Positions 42,064-51,291 of a DNA stretch of 64,000 bases are shown piece by piece. Every line of letters starts with the position of its first letter. The first letter of the stretch is position 1. A program made the position numbers and the translations under genes. This DNA comes from an uncultured Collinsella sp. GTDB lineage: Bacteria > Actinomycetota > Coriobacteriia > Coriobacteriales > Coriobacteriaceae. Location of the stretch: the NCBI GenBank assembly GCA_900541135.1, contig UQIG01000008.1:1-64000 (forward strand), read 5' to 3'. Below the pieces are notes generated by a model, which did no database searches, was not told the DNA's origin, and saw only the letters and a program-made list of their open reading frames with translations.

Positions 42064-42723
42064 CTAAGAAAGCGTGAGCAGCTCCGGCAGCTGGTCGATA
42101 ATCTTGTCCGCGGCATCCTGGCTAAAGCCAAAGCGCTCCTCGCGCTTGGCAATGACTGTCAGGCCGGCTCGCTTGCCGGCAGTGATGCCAGGCACCGAAT
42201 CCTCAACGCAGCAGCAGCGATTCGCGGGCAGCCCCAGCAGGTCCAGCGCATGCAGGTAGATGTCGGGCTCGGGCTTGCTCTCCTTAAACTGCTCGCCGCT
42301 CACCACATACTCAAAGGCATCCGACAGCCCGCATGCGTTGAGCACTTCCTCGATGCTATCCATGGGAGACGAGCTGGCAAGCGCCACGCGAACGCCGCGG
42401 CGCGGCAGCTCTCGAATCGTATCCACGGCGCCTGGGTTAATCAAAGCCTGATAGTCGCGCGGACGCTTATGCGCCCATTCGTCCCAACGGGCCAACGCTT
42501 CCTCGCCAGTAAAATGCCCCTTACCGGCGCGCTCAAACCAATCGACCAGCATATGCAGGAAGAACTGGTGCGAAGTACCGACCTGCCCGTTCAACTCCTC
42601 TTGAGTCAGATTAAGCCCAAGTTCCTTGGCAAACGCGGCAGTCTCGCCCAGGTAGTAATACTCGGTATCGACAATGACGCCGTCCATGTCAAAGATAACG
42701 GCGTCGAACGGAAATGCGGACAC
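42064..42723 (-). CDS. HAD-superfamily phosphatase, beta-phosphoglucomutase-like
   Basis: A 219-residue HAD hydrolase with a helical cap: nucleophile motif FDMDGVIVDTEYYYL, VALASSSPMDSIEEVLNACG (motif II Ser), EQFKESKPEPDIYLHALDLL (motif III Lys) and CCVEDSVPGITAGKRAGL (motif IV). It probably acts on a sugar phosphate. GTG 42723 is chosen because GGGAGGG lies just upstream and homology starts at SAFPFDAVIFD; an ATG at 42771 lacks an SD. It lies next to a second HAD gene on the same strand. Confidence 0.85.
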   Translation of the reverse strand: MSAFPFDAVIFDMDGVIVDTEYYYLGETAAFAKELGLNLTQEELNGQVGTSHQFFLHMLVDWFERAGKGHFTGEEALARWDEWAHKRPRDYQALINPGAVDTIRELPRRGVRVALASSSPMDSIEEVLNACGLSDAFEYVVSGEQFKESKPEPDIYLHALDLLGLPANRCCCVEDSVPGITAGKRAGLTVIAKREERFGFSQDAADKIIDQLPELLTLS

Positions 42724-42787
42724 GGCACCCTCCCTAACAAAAGGACGCCCGCGAGTAGGCGCCCGAACCATGCATTAATCGGCGATT

Positions 42788-43630
42788 CTAACCCAGTAGC
42801 TTATCCAGCGCCACCGCAATACCATCTTCGTTGTTATTGGCGGTCACCATCTGGGCCACGGCCTTAACCTCATCGATGGCGTTTCCCATGGCAACACCGG
42901 TGCCGGCCCACTCAATCATAGACTTGTCGTTCTGGCCGTCGCCAAACGATACGACCTCGCTGGCATCGATGCCGAGCTTGGGCAGGGCACCCTCGAGCGC
43001 GCGGGCCTTGTCGATACCGCGCGCCGTGTACTCAAAGTACCAGTCGGCCGTAAACATGCCCGAAAGCGTCTGGGTAAAGGGCGCATACATCTCCTCGTAA
43101 TGCGCCTGCAGGTAGGCCGGGTCGCCCGCCGTCAGCAGCTTGTCCACGGGATAAGCATCAGCGACCTCATGCAAGCTCTCGACCTCGCGGATCTTAAGGT
43201 CGCACGCATCGCGCTCGTATTTGACGATGTTTTTCTGCGAGCCATCCGGCAGCGTAATCATGCAGCGGTACGAATCTTCGACATGCAGATCGCGACCGAG
43301 CGAAATCATAGGGATCACGTCAAAATTACGCAGGTGATCAATCAGACGGTGCAGTTCGTCAGCTGGCATGGCCTGGTCAAAAAGGACCTCATCGGTCTGA
43401 GCGTCGACCACATGCGCGCCATTGAAAGCGACTAGCAGACCGTCATGGTTTTGGAGGTCGAGCTCCTGTGCCAGAGCATGTAGCCCCCATGCGGGACGGC
43501 CCGAAGCCAAGATGAGCTTAATGCCCGATTCCTGCGCCGCGAGCAGCTTCTCGCGCGTACGCGGGCTGATCACCTTCTGATCGTTGGTAAGCGTACCGTC
43601 GATATCCATTGCGATGGCTTTAATTGCCAT
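42788..43630 (-). CDS. Cof-type HAD-IIB phosphatase
   Basis: A 280-residue HAD hydrolase: AIAMDIDGTLTNDQKV (nucleophile and acid Asp), LILASGRPAWGL (motif II), a large C2B cap (about 85-190), GIDKARALEGALPKLGI (Lys) and VVSFGDGQNDKSMIEWAGTG (motif IV). Cof-type enzymes dephosphorylate sugar phosphates, FMN or pyridoxal phosphate. The start ATG 43630 has AAGGAGG 5 bases upstream. Likely co-transcribed with the beta-PGM-like gene. Confidence 0.87.
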   Translation of the reverse strand: MAIKAIAMDIDGTLTNDQKVISPRTREKLLAAQESGIKLILASGRPAWGLHALAQELDLQNHDGLLVAFNGAHVVDAQTDEVLFDQAMPADELHRLIDHLRNFDVIPMISLGRDLHVEDSYRCMITLPDGSQKNIVKYERDACDLKIREVESLHEVADAYPVDKLLTAGDPAYLQAHYEEMYAPFTQTLSGMFTADWYFEYTARGIDKARALEGALPKLGIDASEVVSFGDGQNDKSMIEWAGTGVAMGNAIDEVKAVAQMVTANNNEDGIAVALDKLLG

Positions 43631-44119
43631 ATGTGCCTCCTTGCATCGTTTTTATCGCGCACTATCTTATCCGAGCCGGGGCACGTTCGCACAGCGCGCG
43701 TATGACGGTTGCAAAACCACCCCATTTGAAACAAAGGCAAAAAAGTACTTGCAAAGACGCGTTCCGACATATAAGTTGATAAAAGACCGCCGTTGCGGTT
43801 TTAAGTAGATCGAGCATATGAAGTTTGAGTTTTAGCGTGTAAGAAAAGGAAGATCGGCAAAGTACAACCCCAAACGCAATGACAACTTAATGAGGTAACT
43901 GCCACATGTGAGGCACCCAGGGCATTGCTGTCTCGATTTTGAGCACGATGCCTTCCGCCTTGCATGGGCCGTTCCATCCCACCCCTGCAGCAACTGCCTC
44001 ACGGGCTCATTGAAAACCGCATAGCACCCCAACGTCAGCACATCACCCACGGCAAGCACATCACTCACGACAACCAACACATCAACAAACAGCACGAACA
44101 TCAACCGATTGGAGAAGCT
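43631..44119. other. 489-bp intergenic region with little recognisable content
   Basis: The region has no gene I can support. It holds a possible promoter (TTGCAA near 43750 and a TATAAG-like box near 43772), a short hairpin ACCGC-CGTT-GCGGT before TTTTAA (about 43787-43804), and a stretch of near-repeated CATCAC/CACATCA sequence at 44037-44105. The next gene's frame is open back to ATG 43964, which would add a His-rich tail (HITHGKHITHD), but that start lacks an SD. Confidence 0.5.
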
Positions 44120-45010
44120 ATGACAAACCACCGCGCTGAAGACGGCGATAAGAAAAGCATTCTGGATGCCCGAATTGAGCGAGCATATGCAAACGAATAT
44201 GACGCCGCCTTTGCCGCCGCGACCATCAAGAACTACGCGTCGCTACCGCTCGCGACGATCTTGGCCGACCACCCTCAACTGCTGAAGCGCTGCACAAAGA
44301 TCATGGGCGACCCCGACATTCGCAAGCTGACAGACCCCTATGCCCCAAAACGCGACAACGATTCGTGCGTTCTTACCGTAGGCTGCCTAGCCCATATGCT
44401 TACGGCGCTCGACACGAAACTCAAGCTCGAATGGGAACCCGACGAGCGTCATGAACTCGAAAGCAAGCGGAACACTCTGCGCACCGCACTGTTCCTTCCG
44501 TTGGACGGCCTCAAGCGCTGCAACGTCGAGCTCAATACACAGGCGCGGCAAAAGCCCGGGACCACGGGGCAGAAAACTCCAAGACCCCATGCGGCCATCG
44601 TCGACCGCAACCGATATAACCGCATGACCGCGCACTTTTCCGCCGAGGGAGCAGCCATAAGGACGCTGATCGACCTGCTGTGCCTCCTGAGCATCAACGA
44701 GCTATTTGAGGGCTATCTCGCCCTTGTTCCCGCGACGGCACCCAAGTCGGTAGCAAAGATCATCGAGACCTGCAGACGCCAGTTTGAGCGCCATCGCAAT
44801 GGCAGCGAGATGAACGCCAGCATCGCGCAGTACTACGCGGCTCATTACAAAAATGACGGATGTGCCCCTGTCGAGCATCAGCTGCGGCTCGCCTACACCA
44901 CGCCCGCCGCAACGCTCCATCGCTTCGGAGCCCTTGGCGCTTGCGAGCCGCACGAACAGGCAGTCTGCCCCACAACCGAGCTCGATCTCAGGCTCGGACG
45001 AACCCTGTAG
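44120..45010 (+). CDS. Unknown protein, first gene of the ClpP/VirD4-like unit
   Basis: A 296-residue soluble protein that I cannot assign. It is mostly helical and basic, with segments ARIERAYANEYDAAFAAATI, TVGCLAHMLTALDTKLKLEW and LIDLLCLLSINELFEGYLAL. It has no clear transmembrane helix or catalytic motif. The layout (two helical blocks with a polar linker) could suit a DNA- or partner-binding protein. ATG 44120 has GGAGAAG just upstream. It lies 63 bases before the ClpP-like gene in the same direction. Confidence 0.65.
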   Translation: MTNHRAEDGDKKSILDARIERAYANEYDAAFAAATIKNYASLPLATILADHPQLLKRCTKIMGDPDIRKLTDPYAPKRDNDSCVLTVGCLAHMLTALDTKLKLEWEPDERHELESKRNTLRTALFLPLDGLKRCNVELNTQARQKPGTTGQKTPRPHAAIVDRNRYNRMTAHFSAEGAAIRTLIDLLCLLSINELFEGYLALVPATAPKSVAKIIETCRRQFERHRNGSEMNASIAQYYAAHYKNDGCAPVEHQLRLAYTTPAATLHRFGALGACEPHEQAVCPTTELDLRLGRTL

Positions 45011-45073
45011 CCCGCCAGCCCCTCCGCGGGCAACAATCCTATTCCACAACACAACCAACAGAAAGGAGTCCTC

Positions 45074-45691
45074 ATGGACACCAATCATTCCCCCATCATC
45101 AGCCCCCTCACCATGCGTGAATCCGCCCGAGGTATCACGCTCACCAGCATTTACGATGAGATGCTCGCCCGTCGCGAGCTCTCCGTCATGGGAAACATCG
45201 AAACCCCGATGGCCCACGACCTATGCCAGCAGATCCGCCTGCTCGATGCCACCGACCCCAGCCGCCCCATCACCATATTTGTCGCCAGCGCCGGCGGAAG
45301 CGTGCGATCGGGTCTTGCGATCTATGACGCCATGCGCCTCGCATCGTGCCCCATCCGCACCGTCTGCCTGGAATTCGCCGCGTCCATGGGTGCCGTGATC
45401 TTTATGGGCGGCGACGATCGCCGTATGGCGCCCCATGCAGAGCTCATGATTCACGACCCGCTGATCCCCCAGGGGGCAGGCGGCTCGGCACTTGCGCTAC
45501 AGGAAACCAGCCGGCGTCTCATGCAGACCCGCAAGACCCTCACGCAAATCCTCTCGGACCGCAGCGGCCTCACGCCCAAGCGCATCCAGTCCCTCACTGC
45601 AAAAGACACCTACCTTTCGGCCGAGCGCGCCGTCGAGCTCGGCTTTGCCCACGAAATCCTCTCGACCACCAAGGAGGTCGCCCATGTCTAA
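45074..45691 (+). CDS. ClpP-like serine protease
   Basis: A 205-residue ClpP-fold protein with the whole triad: S104 in FAASMGAVIFMGG, H127 in LMIHDPLIPQGAGG, and D178 in LTAKDTYLSAERAVELG. FVASAGGSVRSGLAIYDAMR matches the oxyanion region. Housekeeping ClpP is usually next to clpX or another clpP; here the partner is a VirD4-type ATPase whose start overlaps its stop by 8 bases. AGAAAGGAG lies upstream of ATG 45074. A dedicated processing role or a phage/element-type ClpP are possible. Confidence 0.87.
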   Translation: MDTNHSPIISPLTMRESARGITLTSIYDEMLARRELSVMGNIETPMAHDLCQQIRLLDATDPSRPITIFVASAGGSVRSGLAIYDAMRLASCPIRTVCLEFAASMGAVIFMGGDDRRMAPHAELMIHDPLIPQGAGGSALALQETSRRLMQTRKTLTQILSDRSGLTPKRIQSLTAKDTYLSAERAVELGFAHEILSTTKEVAHV

Positions 45692-46988
45692 CCTCGCCAG
45701 CCGCCTCGCCGCATCTGAGTCCGCATCGTCCACCATCCTCGCCAAGGATCGAACGCTTTCCTGCGACACCCGCCAAACGGGACTCAACAACAACGCACTT
45801 GTGATCGGCCCCTCGGGAGCCGGCAAGACCCGAAACGTCCTCAAGCCCAACCTGCTGCAAATGAACGCAAGCTACATCGTGCTCGACACCAAAGGCACGC
45901 TCTGTCGCGAAGTGGGACCCGTGCTGGCAGCCCACGGCTACCGCGTGCAATGTCTCAACTTCGCCGACCTCAACACCGTCCCGGCCCTTGCGCCCGGCAT
46001 CGAGCGCTGCGGCTACAACCCCCTGAGGCACATTCGCCGCAAGGCGGACGGCAGGCCCAACCAGCAGGACATCCTCTCGGTGGCAAAGGCCATCTGCCCC
46101 ATCGAGGACAACAACCAGCCTTTTTGGGATCATGCGGCGGCAAACCTGCTGTCGTGTCTTATCGCCTACGTCACCGAACAGCTACCCGCCGACGAGCAGA
46201 CGATCAGCTCGGTCATCAAGCTGATCGAGCACCTGCAGGACGGTGCCACGGGTCGATTGTTTGGCGACCTGATCACGATCGACCCCCAAAGCTATGCCCT
46301 CTCGCTATGGCGGCGCTACGCCATTACGCAAAATGCCGAGCGCATGCACGCGAGCATCGTCGGCATCCTTGCCGAAAAGGTCATGTGTCTGGGATTCGAC
46401 GGTGCGGCACAGCTCTATCGTGAGTGTCATCAGGTGGACTTCGCTTCCATGGGACACACCCCCTGCGCCCTGTTTGTAACCGTGAGCGATATTGACCGCA
46501 ATCTCGATCCGCTGACCGGCCTCTTTATTTCGCAGGCGTTTATGGGCCTCATTCGTGAGGCCGATAGGCAGCCCGACGGCAGCCTGCCCGTGCCCGTGCG
46601 CTTTATGCTCGATGACTTCGCAAATCTGCAGATCCCCCAGATCGACAACGTGCTCTCGATTATCCGAAGTCGCAACATCTGGGCAACGCTGCTGCTGCAG
46701 TCGACCAACCAGCTCGATGCGCTCTATGGCGAGGCACGCGCACGCTCCGTCATGGGCAACTGCGACACACATCTGGTGCTGGCGTTCCAGGATCCCGAGA
46801 GTGCCCGGGTGTTTTCCGACCGCGCCGACGCGCTGCCCAGCACGCTCATGGCGACGCCGATCGATCGCTCGTGGCTCTTTGTGCGCGGTCGCACTCCCGA
46901 ACAGGTCGAGCGCTTTAGGCTCGAAGACCATCCGCTCTACGGGGAGCTGCCCGAGGCGCAGCGAGACCATGCGGAGGCCGAGATCTAG
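45684..46988 (+). CDS. VirD4/TraG-like ATPase without a membrane domain
   Basis: A 434-residue P-loop ATPase: Walker A GPSGAGKT (42-49), the VirD4-type VLDTKGTLCREVG, Walker B VRFMLDDFANLQIPQ (about 305-316), then RSRNIWATLLLQSTNQLDAL. This fits type IV coupling proteins, but the usual N-terminal transmembrane helices are absent and no relaxase or mating-pair genes follow. ATG 45684 has AAGGAGG, overlapping the protease gene. It could pump or remodel DNA or protein together with the ClpP-like partner, or be the remnant of a conjugative element. Confidence 0.85.
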   Translation: MSNLASRLAASESASSTILAKDRTLSCDTRQTGLNNNALVIGPSGAGKTRNVLKPNLLQMNASYIVLDTKGTLCREVGPVLAAHGYRVQCLNFADLNTVPALAPGIERCGYNPLRHIRRKADGRPNQQDILSVAKAICPIEDNNQPFWDHAAANLLSCLIAYVTEQLPADEQTISSVIKLIEHLQDGATGRLFGDLITIDPQSYALSLWRRYAITQNAERMHASIVGILAEKVMCLGFDGAAQLYRECHQVDFASMGHTPCALFVTVSDIDRNLDPLTGLFISQAFMGLIREADRQPDGSLPVPVRFMLDDFANLQIPQIDNVLSIIRSRNIWATLLLQSTNQLDALYGEARARSVMGNCDTHLVLAFQDPESARVFSDRADALPSTLMATPIDRSWLFVRGRTPEQVERFRLEDHPLYGELPEAQRDHAEAEI

Positions 46989-47066
46989 GCGCAGGGTTCT
47001 CGCGGCGCGCGGCGCCCCAGCGATGTTCCACAAAGGCCGTGCGCCCCGGGACTACGGCAAAGCAAA

Positions 47067-47097
47067 GGGGCCCGCATCCGATAGGATACGGGCCCCT
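47067..47097 (-). terminator. Terminator of pgi
   Basis: GGGGCCCGCATCC (47067-47079) pairs with GGATACGGGCCCC (ending 47096) with one mismatch; on the minus strand a TTTGCTTT stretch follows. Confidence 0.78.
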
Positions 47098-47129
47098 GAC
47101 TATAAGGCGCGATGCGTTAACAGCAGCGA

Positions 47130-48824
47130 CTACTTGCGATGCGCGCGATAGAACTCGATGAGCGCCTGGGTCGAAGCGTCCTGCTCGGCCTTGGCGGCGT
47201 CATCGTGGAAGGCCGGGGTAATCTGCTTGGCAAGCTGCTTGCCCAGCTCGACGCCCCACTGGTCGTAGGAGTCGATGCCCCAGACCGTGCCCTCGACAAA
47301 CGTGATGTGCTCGTACAGGGCGATGAGCTCGCCGAGTGCGAACGGGGTCAGCGTGTCGCCGAAGATCGAGGTCGTCGGGCGATTGCCCTCAAAGCAACGG
47401 GCCGGGACGATCTGCTCGGGCGTGCCCTCGGCACGAACCTCATCGGCCGTCTTACCAAAGGCGAGCGCCTTGGTCTGGGCCAGGAAGTTGCCCAGGAACA
47501 GCTCGTGGACATCCTGGCCGCTGTCGGTCGCAGGGTTGGCGGTATTGGCGAAGGCGATGAAGTCGGCCGGAACCACCACAGTGCCCTGGTGCAGCAGCTG
47601 ATAGAAGGCATGCTGGCCGTTGGTGCCGGGCTCGCCCCAGAAGATCTCACCGGTGTCGGAGGTCACGGCGCTGCCGTCCCAGCGGACATGCTTGCCGTTG
47701 GACTCCATGGTGAGCTGCTGCAGGTAGGCCGGGAAGCGGTGCAGGTACTGGCAGTACGGCAGCACGGCGTGGCTCTTGGAACCGAAGAAGTTGACGTACC
47801 AGACATTGAGCAGGCCCATCAGCGCGACGGCGTTGTTCTCGAGCGGGGTGTTGCAGAAGTACTCGTCGATGGCGTGGAAGCCCTCGAGGAACTGCTGGAA
47901 GCGCTCGGGGCCGAGCACGACGATCAGCGACAGGCCCACGGCGGAGTCAACGGAATAGCGGCCACCGACCCAGTTCCAGAAACCGAAGGCGTTGGCGGGG
48001 TCGATACCGAAGGCCTCGACCTTCTCGAGTGCGGTGGAGACGGCGACGAAGTGCTTTGCCACGGCCTCGGCGTTCTGCTCATCGGAGCCGTCGATGGCGC
48101 CCTGAGCCTTGAGCCGCTCGAGCATCCAGGTCTTGACCTCGCGAGCGTTGGTGAGGGTCTCGAGCGTGGTGAAGGTCTTGGAGACGATGATCACGAGAGT
48201 AGTCTCGGGATCCAGGCCCTTGAGCTTCTCGGCCTGGTCGTTGGGGTCGATGTTGGAGATGTAGCGGCAGTCGATACCGGCGTCGGCATAGGGACGCAGA
48301 GCCTCGTAGGCCATGACCGGGCCCAGGTCGGAGCCGCCGATGCCGATGGACACCAGATGCTCGATCTTCTTGCCGGTAACGCCCTTCCACTCACCGGAGC
48401 GCACGCGCTCGGCGAAGGCATACATGCGGTCGAGGACCTCGTGCACGTCGGCGACGACGTCCTGGCCGTCGACGATGAGCTGGCCCTTCTCGCTTGCCGG
48501 GCGGCGCAGCGCGGTGTGCAGGACAGCGCGGTCCTCGGTAGTGTTGATGTGCTCGCCAGAGAACATGGCGTCGCGGCGCTCCTCGAGCTTCACCTCGCGG
48601 GCAAGATCGCACAGCAGCTTGACGGTCTCATCGGTCACCAGGTTCTTCGACAGATCGAAGTGCAGGTCACCGGCGTCAAAGCTCAGCTTGTTCACGCGCT
48701 CGGCATCGGCGGCGAACCAGGCCTTGAGGTCGATACCCTCGGCCTCGAGCTTCTCCTGATGGGCCTCGAGTGCCTTCCAAGCGGCAGTCGACGTAGCATC
48801 GATAGGTGCGGCAACAGTTGCCAT
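47130..48824 (-). CDS. pgi: Glucose-6-phosphate isomerase
   Basis: A 564-residue isomerase of the two-SIS-domain type: SIGIGGSDLGPVMAYEAL, TTLVIIVSKTFTTLETLTNA, the NWVGGRYSVDSAVGLS signature, MESNGKHV (catalytic region), GEPGTNGQHAFYQLLHQGT and WGVELGKQLAK near the C terminus. It interconverts glucose 6-phosphate and fructose 6-phosphate, linking the glucose 6-phosphate from fructoselysine degradation to glycolysis. ATG 48824 has GGAGGACTCT upstream. A 583-codon antisense frame across the same DNA is a coding shadow. Confidence 0.95.
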   Translation of the reverse strand: MATVAAPIDATSTAAWKALEAHQEKLEAEGIDLKAWFAADAERVNKLSFDAGDLHFDLSKNLVTDETVKLLCDLAREVKLEERRDAMFSGEHINTTEDRAVLHTALRRPASEKGQLIVDGQDVVADVHEVLDRMYAFAERVRSGEWKGVTGKKIEHLVSIGIGGSDLGPVMAYEALRPYADAGIDCRYISNIDPNDQAEKLKGLDPETTLVIIVSKTFTTLETLTNAREVKTWMLERLKAQGAIDGSDEQNAEAVAKHFVAVSTALEKVEAFGIDPANAFGFWNWVGGRYSVDSAVGLSLIVVLGPERFQQFLEGFHAIDEYFCNTPLENNAVALMGLLNVWYVNFFGSKSHAVLPYCQYLHRFPAYLQQLTMESNGKHVRWDGSAVTSDTGEIFWGEPGTNGQHAFYQLLHQGTVVVPADFIAFANTANPATDSGQDVHELFLGNFLAQTKALAFGKTADEVRAEGTPEQIVPARCFEGNRPTTSIFGDTLTPFALGELIALYEHITFVEGTVWGIDSYDQWGVELGKQLAKQITPAFHDDAAKAEQDASTQALIEFYRAHRK

Positions 48825-48950
48825 AGAGTCCTCCTCAGCATACGGGCGCACGCCTCCATGCGCCCGGACATTCAGATGCCACTATTCTAGCGCAGGTCAA
48901 GACTACAATCAGCGAGCGTTGCCAATCGGCCCCCCAAACGGCAACCGATT

Positions 48951-49016
48951 AAAAAGGGACAGGCTTATTTTGGCAGGTCAAACGCTTTACCAACCAAAAA
49001 TAACCCGTCCTTTTAT
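48951..49016. repeat. GTCC-core REP-like palindrome (two inverted units)
   Basis: An inverted unit (48951-48978) and a direct unit (48989-49016) of the family also seen at 3973-4000 face each other around a 10-base spacer. The arms pair over most of their length (AAAAGGGAC with GTCCTTTT, TTTTGG with CCAAAA). Paired inverted units are the classic layout of REP/BIME elements. Confidence 0.72.
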
Positions 49017-49024
49017 GGCAAATA

Positions 49025-49549
49025 TTAGGCCGCGGCGCAGATGCTACCGAGCAACTCACGCAGAGGAGACCCGATGCCCTCCAGCAGTTCGGGCGCGATA
49101 ATGGCAAAAACGGGAACCTCACCGGTGCCCACGACAGCAGGCGCCTTGCCCTCCGAGAGAATGCATCCATAAGGGACAAAACCGTCTTCGCCGGCATCGA
49201 GCGCCGCCATGCGACGCGCGAGCTCGCGCGCAAAGCCAGCAGTATCGGCATCGCCAATCGCCAGGACAAAGTCCACGCCTTCGTCGGTCGCCAGGGCCAC
49301 GGCTTCGTCGATCAGTTCGTCTCCCCCGTCGCCCCCAACCGAGCCGCAGCGGAAAAGTACGCGCTCGAGCAGAGCTCGATCAACCGAGCCGAGTGCCGCC
49401 GAGACAAGCTCATCACGCGTATGCTTGTCACCGCCCAGCACGACCAGCGCCTTAGTGCCGCCGTAGTGAGCGACCAATCGTCCACACCAGCGAGCCACGT
49501 CCCCATCCGCAACAAGGCGTGTCGGCATACCAAACCCATAATTGACCAT
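49025..49549 (-). CDS. Truncated iron-containing alcohol dehydrogenase-like protein
   Basis: About 174 residues from MVNYGFGMPTRLVADGDVAR, matching the N-terminal nucleotide-binding domain of Fe-dependent alcohol dehydrogenases (YGGTKALVVLGGDKHTRDEL, DEGVDFVLAIGDADTAGFAR). The normal GGGS motif is replaced by GDADTA, and the C-terminal metal-binding half is missing. It ends with a clean stop near a REP palindrome. It is probably a decayed or repurposed fragment. The frame opens at 49600, but family alignment favours ATG 49549. Confidence 0.65.
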   Translation of the reverse strand: MVNYGFGMPTRLVADGDVARWCGRLVAHYGGTKALVVLGGDKHTRDELVSAALGSVDRALLERVLFRCGSVGGDGGDELIDEAVALATDEGVDFVLAIGDADTAGFARELARRMAALDAGEDGFVPYGCILSEGKAPAVVGTGEVPVFAIIAPELLEGIGSPLRELLGSICAAA

Positions 49550-49677
49550 CGTTTCCACAACCCTTCCGTGCATGTAGGTGGCACCAATCGCTAGGCTCAT
49601 GCTACGAAGCGAGGTTTTCCGAGCTGTTTCACACTCTTTAGGGCTGCGTTAAATACCCGATGCAACCGCACGACCAT

Positions 49678-49716
49678 ACCTACCAAAACAAACCAGTCCC
49701 TTTTTGACAGGTTTTG
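49678..49716. repeat. GTCC-core REP-like unit
   Basis: The unit at 49678-49705 (ACCTACCAAAACAAACCAGT, then CCCTTTTT) is followed by GACAGGTTTTG (49706-49716), a degenerate inverted half. It lies just upstream of the LexA-box promoter. Confidence 0.68.
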
Positions 49717-49742
49717 ACGATGTCCGGACGAGCGGGTATTAT

Positions 49743-49772
49743 CGAACAGATATTCGATAAGAACATGTGTTT
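49743..49772 (+). promoter_or_regulatory. Two LexA-box-like sites ahead of the Y-family polymerase
   Basis: CGAACAGATATTCG (49743-49756) and GAACATGTGTTT (49761-49772) both resemble the Gram-positive SOS box CGAACnnnnGTTCG, one with an ATTCG half and one with GTTT. They sit 14-43 bases before GTG 49786, as expected for damage-inducible control. Confidence 0.65.
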
Positions 49773-49785
49773 GATGGGAGGACGC

Positions 49786-51291
49786 GTGGGGCACGAGCGT
49801 CACACCTATATCTGCATCGACCTCAAGACGTTTTACGCTAGCGTCGAGTGCGTCGACCGCGGACTCAACCCGCTCACCACCAACCTGGTCGTTGCCGACG
49901 AATCGCGCGGGCGCACGACCATCTGCCTCGCCATCACACAGGCCATGAAGGACTTAGGGATTCACAATCGCTGCCGTCTGTTTGAGATTCCCGACGGCAT
50001 CGACTACATCAAAGCCGTACCGCGCATGCAGCACTACATGGAAGTGTCGGCGAAAATCTACGGTATCTATCTGGAATACGTCAGCCCCCAGGACGTGCAC
50101 GTCTACTCCATCGATGAGTGCTTTATCGACGTGACGCCCTATCTGGACCTCTATCACACAGATGCGGAAGGGCTCGCCTGCACGCTGCGCGACGAGGTCT
50201 TGGCGCGCACCGGCATCACGGCGACGGTCGGCATCGGCCCCAACCTATTCCAGGCCAAGGTGGCGCTCGACGTCACCGCCAAGCACGTACCCAGCCGCAT
50301 CGGCATACTCGACGACGAGACCTTTCGCAAAGAGATCTGGCCCCATCGTCCCATCACCGATATCTGGGGCATCGGCCCCGGCGTGGCAGCACGACTCGAA
50401 AAGTATGGCGTCTACGACCTGATGGGTGTCGCCGCACTCGACGAGAACCTGCTCTACGACGAGTTCGGCGTCAATGCCGAATATCTCATCGACCACGCCT
50501 TTGGGCGCGAACCGACAACCATCGCCGATATCCAAGCCTATCGCCCGCAAGCAACTTCGACCACCACAGGACAGGTGCTCTCGAAGGGCTATACCTACGA
50601 GCAGGCCTACACCGTCTTGCGCGAGATGGTCGACAACGCCGTGTTGGACTTGGTCGATAAGCACGTAGTCTGCGACAGCATCTCGCTCTTTGTGGGCTAC
50701 GCGAGCGAGCGCGCTGACATACGCCGCCTCGACGCCAGCGGTACAGCGCAATATGTGGACGGATGCGGCCACCTGCGCTCGAGCACATCAAGTATCGAAC
50801 CCACCGCAACCGCCGGCCCCGAGCTCGCGCCCCGTGCTCCCAAGCCCGTCCAGCGCGATGACGAACGGCGCCACCAGGTGCGCGAAGCGCAGGCAATCGA
50901 TGGTATCTTTGTGGGAGAGCATGGCAGCAAACCGCGTGGTGGCTATGCCGCACTCTTTGCGCACTCCAACGCCTCGCGAAAGCTGCCCGAGCGTACCAAT
51001 TCGTTCAAGAAGATCATGGGCTATTTCGATGAGCTCTGGGCGCAGACTGTCGATCCCAAACGACCGGTCAAGCGCATCAACCTGGGCTTTAGCAATCTTG
51101 TGCCCGAGGAATTTGCCACCATCGATCTGTTCAGCGATATCGAGGCCGATGAGCGCGAGCGCGACCTGGCGCGCGCCGTCCTGGCCGTGAAAGGCAAGTA
51201 CGGCAAGAACGCGCTCGTCAAGGGATTAAGCTTTACCGCCGGCGCCACCGCGCGCGAACGCAACGACCAAGTTGGAGGACACCGTGCCTAA
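49786..51291 (+). CDS. Y-family DNA polymerase (UmuC/DinB-like)
   Basis: A 501-residue lesion-bypass polymerase: CIDLKTFYASVECVDRGLNP (first metal Asp), YSIDECFIDVTPYL (catalytic Asp-Glu), TATVGIGPNLFQAKVALDVT, then the HhH-type DIWGIGPGVAARLEKYGVYD and a little-finger region. An insertion near 350-395 is Pro/Ala-rich and variable. Translesion synthesis after DNA damage is expected. GTG 49786 has GGGAGGA upstream; a longer frame opens at 49714 across the LexA boxes and is rejected. It overlaps the YolD-like gene. Confidence 0.92.
   Translation: MGHERHTYICIDLKTFYASVECVDRGLNPLTTNLVVADESRGRTTICLAITQAMKDLGIHNRCRLFEIPDGIDYIKAVPRMQHYMEVSAKIYGIYLEYVSPQDVHVYSIDECFIDVTPYLDLYHTDAEGLACTLRDEVLARTGITATVGIGPNLFQAKVALDVTAKHVPSRIGILDDETFRKEIWPHRPITDIWGIGPGVAARLEKYGVYDLMGVAALDENLLYDEFGVNAEYLIDHAFGREPTTIADIQAYRPQATSTTTGQVLSKGYTYEQAYTVLREMVDNAVLDLVDKHVVCDSISLFVGYASERADIRRLDASGTAQYVDGCGHLRSSTSSIEPTATAGPELAPRAPKPVQRDDERRHQVREAQAIDGIFVGEHGSKPRGGYAALFAHSNASRKLPERTNSFKKIMGYFDELWAQTVDPKRPVKRINLGFSNLVPEEFATIDLFSDIEADERERDLARAVLAVKGKYGKNALVKGLSFTAGATARERNDQVGGHRA

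Noticed and set aside
44037..44105. CRISPR-like or histidine-leader repeat in the CATCAC-rich stretch
   Set aside because: Units are short and unequal with no spacers, and no his genes or terminator follow.
47139..48890. 583-codon plus-strand frame
   Set aside because: Antisense shadow of pgi; no recognisable domain.
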